Shown: in pieces, positions 6,803 to 11,466 of the stretch
How the letters are laid out: each line of letters begins with the position of its first letter
How positions within the stretch are numbered: the stretch's first letter is position 1
Assembly (NCBI GenBank): GCA_051746205.1
Contig: JBNJEU010000052.1
Location: 1 to 11,466 of the forward strand
Reading direction: 5' to 3'
Origin: Thiohalospira sp051746205
GTDB lineage: Bacteria > Pseudomonadota > Gammaproteobacteria > Thiohalospirales > Thiohalospiraceae
DNA length: 11,466 bases
Made by a program: the position numbers and the translations under genes
Notes under the pieces: generated by a model
Database searches by the model: none
What the model was told of the DNA's origin: nothing
Seen by the model: the letters and a program-made list of their open reading frames with translations, nothing else

Positions 6803-8938
6803 ATGGCCAGGCGCGACGGCAAGCGGGATCCGGCCGGGAACGGGGAGAACGAACAGAGGCTGCGCCAGAAGTTGCTGGAGACCCTGGGCGAGGGCGTCTT
6901 CGGCATCGATGCCGGCGGCAACTACACCTTTCTGAATCCAGCGGCCTGTCAGCTGCTCGGTTTCACCGCCGAGGAGGAAGCACTGGGAAGAAATTCCCAC
7001 GATCTCTCCCACCACACCCACCGGGACGGCAGCCACTTCAACAGTGTGCACTGCCCGATCTACAACGTCCTGGAAACCGGCAGCACATTGCGCTCCTGGG
7101 AAGATTTCTTCTGGAATCAGGAGGGGTTCGGATTTCCGGTCCTGATCAACGCTGCGCCGATGTTCGACGACGTAGGGACCGTCTGCGGTGCGGTGGTTTC
7201 GTTCCAGGACATCAGCGAGCGCAAGCGCATCCAGGAGCGGATGAAACAGAGCGAACAGGAGCTGGCGGAGGCGCAGCGCATCGCCCACTTGGGCAGCTGG
7301 GTCTCCGATCTGGTTGCCGGGGAGATCCGCTGGTCGGACGAGGTCTATCGCATCTTCGGCATGGACCAGAACGAGTGGGGAGGGACCGAGTCCGCTTTCA
7401 TGGAGGCGGTGCACCCCGAGGACCGTGCGCGGGTGCGGGGGGCCATCGACAACGCCCTGCGGCCCGATGGCCCCCGCTACGACATCGAGCACCGGATCCA
7501 GCGGCCCGATGGGTCGGTACGCATTGTGTACCAGAAGGGGCGGGTGGATTTCGATGACGACGGGCGACCGCTGCGCATGGTCGGCGTCGTCCATGACATC
7601 ACCGAGCAGCGCGAGGCGGAGAACCTGCTCCAGTACCTCTCCTACCACGATGTCCTCACCGAGCTGCCGAACCGGACCCTGTTCCGCCACCGCGTGGAGC
7701 GGGCGCGAAGCGAACTGGAGCACTTTGCGGTGTTCTATCTGGGCCTGGATCGCTTCAAGGGGATCAACGAGGGGATGGGGCATGATGTCGGCGACCGCCT
7801 GTTGCAGCAGGTCGCCCGCCGGATCGAGGAAAAATTGCGTCCCGGGGACCCTCTGGCGCGCGTGGGGGGCGATGAGTTTGCCGTGCTGCTCCGGGGGATC
7901 GAGGGCGACGAGGCGGTGGCCACCGAGGTGGAACGCCTGCTGGCACCGTTGCGGGAGCTCTACCCGGTGGATGAGGAGGAGTTCTACGTTCCGGCCTCCG
8001 CTGGTGTGGCCCTCTTCCCGTCCGATGGAACGGCAGCCGACGAGTTGCTCAATCGGGCCGAGGCGGCGATGCATCAGGCGAAACAGAATGGCGGCAACGG
8101 TTACCACTTCTGTTCCACGGTGATGAACGACCGCGCCCGCACCCGGGTGACCCTGACCAGCCGGTTACGCCGCGCGGTCAATGATGGCGAAGGCTTCTTC
8201 CTCGATTATCAGCCACGGGTCCGGTGCGGCAGTGGTGCCGTCGTCGGAGTGGAGGCCCTGCTGCGCTGGCGCGATCCGGAGGGGATGGTCCATTCGCCGA
8301 CGACCTTCATTCCGGTGCTCGAACAGACCGGGCTCATCAACGAGCTGGGAGCGTGGATCGTCGAGGAGGCGTGCGGGCAGTGCCGCAGCTGGCGTGACGC
8401 GGGGCTGCCACCGGTGCAGATGGCGGTGAATCTCGCCGCGCCGCAGTTCCGGGACGCCGGATTGCCGGCGGCCATCGAACGGGTGCTGTCGAAAACCGGC
8501 CTGCCGCCGGAAGGGCTGGAACTGGAAGTGACCGAGAGCATGCTGATGAGCGACATCCCGTCGGTGACGCGAACCCTGGGAGAATTCCGTGATATGGGGG
8601 TGCGCGTGGCCCTGGATGATTTCGGTACCGGTTATTCGTCGCTGGCCTATCTTCGACAATTCCCGCTGGACATCCTCAAGATCGACCGCTCCTTCGTGAA
8701 CGACATCCAGGCCGGCAATGGGGGGGTGGCCATCATCCGAACCATTCTGAGCCTGGCGGAAAATCTGCAACTGGAGACCGTGGCAGAGGGCGTCGAAACC
8801 GCCGCCCAGCATGAATTCCTGGACAAGGAAGGCTGCGGTTCGATCCAGGGTTTCCTGTTTGCACGTCCCGATACGCCGGAAGCCTGTGCGGAACTCATCG
8901 CTCGGCGCCATCTCGTCGGCGTTGGTGCGGCTCCATGA
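6803..8938 (+). CDS. PAS-PAS-GGDEF-EAL cyclic-di-GMP protein; GGDEF appears catalytically degenerate, EAL intact
   Basis: A 711-aa soluble signalling protein without membrane segments. The ATG at 6803 is preferred because GGGGAG lies 7 bases upstream; a GTG at 6773 in frame would add 10 residues but has no ribosome site. In order: PAS 1 (about 23-138), a short coiled linker, PAS 2 (about 159-268), GGDEF (about 280-440) and EAL (about 455-700). The GGDEF box is exact (VGGDEF, 354-359) and an I-site RPGD (346-349) stands 5 residues before it. However, the usual LDLDRFK reads LGLDRFK (Gly314 at the position of PleD Asp327, metal binding), and AKxxGRN reads AKQNGGN (Gly431 at the position of PleD Arg446, phosphate contact). 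The EAL domain keeps EALLRW (Glu484), Asn543, LELEVTES (573-579), DDFGTGYSS (605-613), Lys626, AEGVE (661-665) and QGFLF. This predicts a phosphodiesterase with a regulatory GGDEF. The stop overlaps the tsaD start by 4 bases. Confidence 0.93.
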   Translation: MARRDGKRDPAGNGENEQRLRQKLLETLGEGVFGIDAGGNYTFLNPAACQLLGFTAEEEALGRNSHDLSHHTHRDGSHFNSVHCPIYNVLETGSTLRSWEDFFWNQEGFGFPVLINAAPMFDDVGTVCGAVVSFQDISERKRIQERMKQSEQELAEAQRIAHLGSWVSDLVAGEIRWSDEVYRIFGMDQNEWGGTESAFMEAVHPEDRARVRGAIDNALRPDGPRYDIEHRIQRPDGSVRIVYQKGRVDFDDDGRPLRMVGVVHDITEQREAENLLQYLSYHDVLTELPNRTLFRHRVERARSELEHFAVFYLGLDRFKGINEGMGHDVGDRLLQQVARRIEEKLRPGDPLARVGGDEFAVLLRGIEGDEAVATEVERLLAPLRELYPVDEEEFYVPASAGVALFPSDGTAADELLNRAEAAMHQAKQNGGNGYHFCSTVMNDRARTRVTLTSRLRRAVNDGEGFFLDYQPRVRCGSGAVVGVEALLRWRDPEGMVHSPTTFIPVLEQTGLINELGAWIVEEACGQCRSWRDAGLPPVQMAVNLAAPQFRDAGLPAAIERVLSKTGLPPEGLELEVTESMLMSDIPSVTRTLGEFRDMGVRVALDDFGTGYSSLAYLRQFPLDILKIDRSFVNDIQAGNGGVAIIRTILSLAENLQLETVAEGVETAAQHEFLDKEGCGSIQGFLFARPDTPEACAELIARRHLVGVGAAP

Positions 8939-9933
8939 TTGTCCTCGGTATCGAGTCCTCCTGCGACGAGAGCGCGGCGGCCGTCTGTCGTGATGGTCGG
9001 CTGCTGAGCCACGCGCTGCACAGCCAGGTGGCCATGCACGCCGAGTACGGCGGGGTGGTGCCGGAGCTGGCCTCCCGCGACCATGTGCGCCGGATCATGC
9101 CGCTGGTGGAGCGGGTGCTGGACGAGGCGGGGCTGGCGCGTGGCGACATCGACGGCGTGGCCTACACGGCGGGACCGGGACTGGTGGGCGCACTGCTGGT
9201 GGGGGCCGGGATCGGTCGCGGCCTCGCCTGGGCACTGGACGTGCCGGCGGTGGCGGTGCACCACATGGAGGGCCATCTGCTGGCGCCGATGCTGGAGGAC
9301 GACCCACCAGCCTTTCCCTTCGTCGCCCTGCTGGTCTCCGGCGGCCATACCCTGCTGGCAGAGGTCCGCGACTTCGGTGATTACCGGCTGCTGGGACAGT
9401 CGGTGGACGACGCCGCCGGCGAGGCCTTCGACAAGACCGCCAAGATCATGGCGCTGGGCTACCCCGGCGGCCCGGCGCTGGCGGCGCTCGCCGAGGAGGG
9501 TGAGACGGGTCGCTATACCTTCCCGCGGCCGATGACCGACCGCCCCGGCCTCGACTTTTCTTTCTCCGGGCTGAAGACGCGGGTGCGCGAGGCGGTGGAG
9601 GCGGCTGGCACCGATCGCGTCGCCCGGGCGGCCATTGCCCGCGCTTTCCAGGAGGCGGTGGCCGATACCCTGGCCATCAAGTGTCGGCGCGCGTTGGAGC
9701 AGACCGGGCTCGAGACGCTGGTGGTCGCCGGCGGGGTCAGCGCCAATCGGCATCTGCGCGGGGTGCTCGATGCCATGGCGGCGGGACGCGGGGCGCGGGT
9801 CCACTATCCGCGCACCGAGTTCTGTACCGACAACGCCGCGATGATCGCCTATACGGGCTGGCGCCACCTGGCGCGCGGCGAACACGAGGACAGCGCCATC
9901 CGGGTCTTCCCGCGCTGGCCGTTGTCCGCCTGA
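8935..9933 (+). CDS. tsaD: tRNA N6-threonylcarbamoyladenosine synthase catalytic subunit TsaD
   Basis: TsaD (formerly Gcp/YgjD) transfers threonylcarbamoyl from its AMP adduct, made by TsaC, to A37 of ANN-decoding tRNAs, acting with TsaB and TsaE in the cytoplasm. The 332 aa match the usual length (E. coli 337). Visible marks: GIESSCDESAAAV near the N-terminus (ASKHA ATPase fold), the metal-binding HHMEGH with His110 and His114, LLVSGGHT (132-139), GEAFDKTAK (162-170), the FSFSGLKT loop (209-215), VVAGGVSANRHLR (263-275) and CTDNAAMIA with the metal-binding Asp299. The ATG overlaps the previous stop as ATGA, and there is no clear Shine-Dalgarno of its own, so translation probably depends on ribosomes finishing the PAS-GGDEF-EAL gene. 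tRNA-Ile2 at 1442-1518 decodes an ANN codon and so is a likely t6A substrate. The gene converges on plsY across a large palindrome. Confidence 0.98.
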   Translation: MIVLGIESSCDESAAAVCRDGRLLSHALHSQVAMHAEYGGVVPELASRDHVRRIMPLVERVLDEAGLARGDIDGVAYTAGPGLVGALLVGAGIGRGLAWALDVPAVAVHHMEGHLLAPMLEDDPPAFPFVALLVSGGHTLLAEVRDFGDYRLLGQSVDDAAGEAFDKTAKIMALGYPGGPALAALAEEGETGRYTFPRPMTDRPGLDFSFSGLKTRVREAVEAAGTDRVARAAIARAFQEAVADTLAIKCRRALEQTGLETLVVAGGVSANRHLRGVLDAMAAGRGARVHYPRTEFCTDNAAMIAYTGWRHLARGEHEDSAIRVFPRWPLSA

Positions 9934-9945
9934 CCCGGCCTTGAG

Positions 9946-10154
9946 CCCACCGGCCCCGAGGGGGTCCATCCCCCCGGCGGCGGCTCAGCAGGCGCACCCC
10001 TTCGGGGTGCCCTGCGCTGCTCGTCCGAAAGGGGGACGCTCGCGAACTCGCTTCGCTCGAACAGCGCTCGCTCTTCGCCCCCTTTCGGACTGTGCTGCTC
10101 GGTGCGCCTGAAATCGCCGCCGCCGGGGGGATGGACCCCCTCGGGGCCGGCGGG
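9946..10154. repeat. Large interrupted palindrome filling the tsaD/plsY intergenic region
   Basis: Nested inverted repeats: outer arms 9950-9984 and 10116-10150 (35 bp, perfect; three more pairs outwards after one mismatch); middle arms CAGGCGCACC (9989-9998) with GGTGCGCCTG (10101-10110); inner arms GTCCGAAAGGGGG (10023-10035) with CCCCCTTTCGGAC (10078-10090). The 42-base core repeats CGCTCG three times. Local hairpins compete with the long pairing: GCACCCC-TTC-GGGGTGC (9994-10010) uses the middle arm, and each outer arm has a GGGGG/CCCCC hairpin. A direct repeat TGCGCTGCTCG / TGTGCTGCTCG (10013-10023, 10091-10101) also occurs. It begins 12 bases after the tsaD stop and meets the plsY stop. 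No T-run follows on either strand. It may act as a bidirectional transcription barrier, or be a copy of a dispersed palindromic repeat. Confidence 0.88.
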
Positions 10155-10748
10155 TCAGTCGCGGTGCTTGCGCCCGATGCGCGATTCGGTGCCGGCGGCG
10201 ATGTTGCGGATGTTGCTCCGGTGGCGCCAGACGAGGAGGAGCGCCAGTACCGATAACAGGGCGGTGGTCCCTGGCGTGGCGCCGAGCAGCCACGAGTAGA
10301 TCGGTGCCAGCACCGCCGCCAGCAGGGCCGCCAGAGACGAGAGTCGGCTGATGGCGGCCACCAGCAACCAGGTGGCCAGTACGGCCCCGGCCAGCAGCGG
10401 CATCAGTGCGATGATCGCGCCGAAGGCGGTGGCGACCCCCTTGCCCCCCTGAAAACGGAAGAAGATCGGGTAGAGGTGGCCGAGGAAGGCGGCCAGCGCC
10501 GTGGCGGCCACCGCCAGTTCCGGTGCCCCGACGGCCTGGGCTGCCGCCACTGGTATCAGCCCCTTGAGCAGGTCTCCGAGCAGCGTGGCCGCCGCCGCCT
10601 TCTTGCCGCCCAGCCGCAGGACGTTGGTGGCGCCGGGGTTGCCCGAGCCGTCGCTGCGCGGGTCCGGCAGTCCCATCAGCCGGCAGGTGATGATCGCCGC
10701 CGACAGCGAGCCGAGCAGGTAGCCCAGCGGCACGAAGAGCCAGAACAT
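10155..10748 (-). CDS. plsY: Glycerol-3-phosphate acyltransferase PlsY
   Basis: An integral membrane enzyme that moves the acyl group from acyl-phosphate (made by PlsX) to glycerol-3-phosphate, the first step of phospholipid synthesis. The 197 aa are normal for the family. The ATG at 10748 is preceded by GGGAGGAG with about 8 bases of spacing. Family motifs: GSGNPGATNVLR (34-45), GDLLKG (58-63), FQGGKGVATAFG (99-110, phosphate/acyl-phosphate loop) and HRSNIRN (176-182) near the C-terminus. Hydrophobic segments are seen at about 3-22, 52-73, 78-95, 109-133, 135-157 and 159-174. It diverges from folB, an arrangement also found near tsaD in E. coli, and converges on tsaD. Confidence 0.97.
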   Translation of the reverse strand: MFWLFVPLGYLLGSLSAAIITCRLMGLPDPRSDGSGNPGATNVLRLGGKKAAAATLLGDLLKGLIPVAAAQAVGAPELAVAATALAAFLGHLYPIFFRFQGGKGVATAFGAIIALMPLLAGAVLATWLLVAAISRLSSLAALLAAVLAPIYSWLLGATPGTTALLSVLALLLVWRHRSNIRNIAAGTESRIGRKHRD

Positions 10749-10778
10749 TGACGTGTCTCCTCCCGTAATCGAGAGGGC

Positions 10779-10784
10779 AGTATA
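10779..10784 (-). promoter_or_regulatory. Probable -10 box of the plsY promoter
   Basis: The minus strand reads TATACTGC from 10784 (5 of 6 to TATAAT). Transcription would start near 10772, giving a leader of about 24 bases that contains the plsY Shine-Dalgarno. No good -35 is seen 16-18 bases upstream (GGTCGG), so an activator or weak basal use is possible. It mirrors the folB box at 10861. Confidence 0.5.
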
Positions 10785-10860
10785 CCGGTTCGACTCTCCG
10801 GCCGACCACCGAACTCGGGCCACTACGTCCAGTGCCATGGGTTGTTCCGGCCGGCATGGC

Positions 10861-10866
10861 TATACT
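10861..10866 (+). promoter_or_regulatory. Probable -10 box of the folB promoter
   Basis: TATACTGC on the plus strand (5 of 6 to TATAAT), with transcription expected near 10873, a leader of about 23 bases carrying GGGGAGGT. The -35 is poor at normal spacing. A 6-bp inverted repeat GCCATG (10834-10839) / CATGGC (10855-10860) ends exactly against this box and could be an operator covering the -35 region. Confidence 0.5.
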
Positions 10867-10895
10867 GCGCGGCAAGACAAGAGGGGAGGTGTATC

Positions 10896-11252
10896 ATGGA
10901 TACCATCACCATCAGCGGACTGAAGCTGGAGACGGTCATCGGCGTGCACGCCTGGGAGCGGGCGGTGCCGCGCAGGTTGCTGGTCGATCTGGAGCTGGGG
11001 ACCGACATCCGTCCGGCCGCGGCCAGCGACGATGTGGCCGATACGGTGGACTACCAGGCCGTGGCCGAGCGCCTTCAGGCCTTCGCCGCGGGCACCCGCT
11101 ATCAGCTCCTGGAGGCGCTCGCCGAGGCCATGGCGGAGCTGTTGCAGCGGGAGTTCGGCATCTCCTGGCTGCGTCTGCGGCTGGACAAGCCCGGCGCGGT
11201 CAGGGGGACCGGTGGCGTGGGTCTGACCATCGAGCGTGGGGACCGGGGCTGA
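10896..11252 (+). CDS. folB: Dihydroneopterin aldolase FolB
   Basis: A cytoplasmic folate-pathway enzyme converting 7,8-dihydroneopterin to 6-hydroxymethyl-dihydropterin and glycolaldehyde (many members also epimerise the substrate). The 118 aa compare with 122 in E. coli. The ATG at 10896 follows GGGGAGGT (10883-10890) by 5 bases; in-frame starts further upstream would overlap the promoter and ribosome site. Conserved parts: IGVHAWERAVPRRLLVDLEL (15-34), SDDVADTVDY (44-53, Tyr53), LLEALAE with the pterin-binding Glu73, and LDKPGAV with the catalytic Lys98, then GVGLTIERG at the end. The similarity to E. coli FolB is clear throughout. It diverges from plsY and converges on the helicase gene with only 17 bases between stops. 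Confidence 0.97.
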   Translation: MDTITISGLKLETVIGVHAWERAVPRRLLVDLELGTDIRPAAASDDVADTVDYQAVAERLQAFAAGTRYQLLEALAEAMAELLQREFGISWLRLRLDKPGAVRGTGGVGLTIERGDRG

Positions 11253-11269
11253 CGCGCCGGAATCCTTCG

Positions 11270-11466
11270 TCACCCGTTGTTCAGCAGCCCCTTCAGCGCT
11301 GCCAGCCGGGACCGATCCCGGTCCTTGCGCACCTCGGGATCCTCCTCCTGACCGGCGCGCCCCACCCAGTTCAGGTGGTCCTCGGGGAACTCCTCCAGGA
11401 AGCGGCTCGGCTCGCAACCGACCATCTCGCCGCCGCGCTTGCGCTGAGTGCACAGCGTCAGGGTCA
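11270..11466 (-). CDS. rep: C-terminal end of a Rep/UvrD-family DNA helicase (gene runs off the window)
   Basis: Only the last 64 codons are visible, on the minus strand, ending with TGA at 11272-11270; the frame is open to the window edge. The residues begin TLTLCTQRKRGGEMVGCEPS and continue RFLEEFPEDHLNWVGR. The pattern (E)PSRFL-x-E-x-P-x-D-x-L-x-W after a T-L-T-L-C-T-Q-R-K-R strand is the end of motif-VI-side domain 2 in superfamily 1A helicases, and the charged tail closing in LAALKGLL resembles the L-A-x-L-(K/R)-x-x-L end of Rep. Rep is therefore preferred over UvrD or PcrA. Rep is an ATP-driven 3'-5' helicase that helps replication forks pass bound proteins. Catalytic motifs lie outside the window. 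Confidence 0.72.
   Translation of the reverse strand, partial: TLTLCTQRKRGGEMVGCEPSRFLEEFPEDHLNWVGRAGQEEDPEVRKDRDRSRLAALKGLLNNG

Noticed and set aside
6728..8107. Long open frame on the minus strand (459 codons) opposite the PAS-GGDEF-EAL gene
   Set aside because: It is fully antisense to a gene with clear domains; its composition (many His, Gln, Pro, Arg) is typical of antisense frames in high-GC DNA and no family motif is seen.
8647..9969. Long open frame on the minus strand (440 codons) opposite tsaD
   Set aside because: A shadow of tsaD and the end of the EAL domain in GC-rich DNA; no ribosome site or recognisable domain.
9946..10154. CRISPR array or insertion sequence reading of the palindrome
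   Set aside because: There are no regularly spaced direct repeats and no room for a transposase; no target-site duplication could be identified at the borders, where the arms run almost into the tsaD and plsY stops.

Overview
The window comes from a high-GC gammaproteobacterium. The RpoD C-terminal half, FolB, TsaD and PlsY all resemble their E. coli counterparts closely, and the tRNA directly after rpoD is the same kind as in many gammaproteobacteria. The base composition would fit a Chromatiales-type lineage, but that is a guess and the genus cannot be read from this sequence.

Layout: (1) 1-1518: the 3' part of rpoD (sigma-70), a strong intrinsic terminator, then a tRNA with anticodon CAT, best read as tRNA-Ile2 (the lysidine-modified AUA decoder). 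(2) 1528-2125: two small divergent genes, a DUF4282 membrane protein (minus) and a DUF2007 protein (plus), each with a clear Shine-Dalgarno. (3) 2150-6607: a minus-strand operon read ATPase, FtsX-type permease, AttH/CrtC-like lipocalin lipoprotein. Its genes overlap by 4 and 8 bases, so it looks like one translationally coupled ABC system linking the inner membrane to an envelope lipoprotein. (4) 6803-9933: a soluble PAS-PAS-GGDEF-EAL protein whose stop overlaps the start of tsaD (tRNA t6A synthesis). (5) 9946-10154: a large interrupted palindrome that fills the gap between the convergent tsaD and plsY. (6) 10155-11466: plsY (minus) and folB (plus) diverging from a 147-base spacer with mirror-image -10 boxes, then the C-terminal end of a Rep/UvrD-type helicase on the minus strand, cut by the window edge.

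How the genes fit together: rpoD, tsaD, plsY and folB belong to a housekeeping neighbourhood known from gammaproteobacteria. Here it is split by the ABC/lipocalin operon and the c-di-GMP gene. The most notable points are the GGDEF domain, which keeps its signature and I-site but has Gly at a metal-binding Asp position and at a phosphate-binding Arg position while the EAL domain looks intact; the ATGA coupling of this signalling gene to tsaD; and the 35-bp perfect arms plus nested stems of the tsaD/plsY palindrome, which can fold in mutually exclusive ways. No insertion sequence, CRISPR array or prophage gene was seen.
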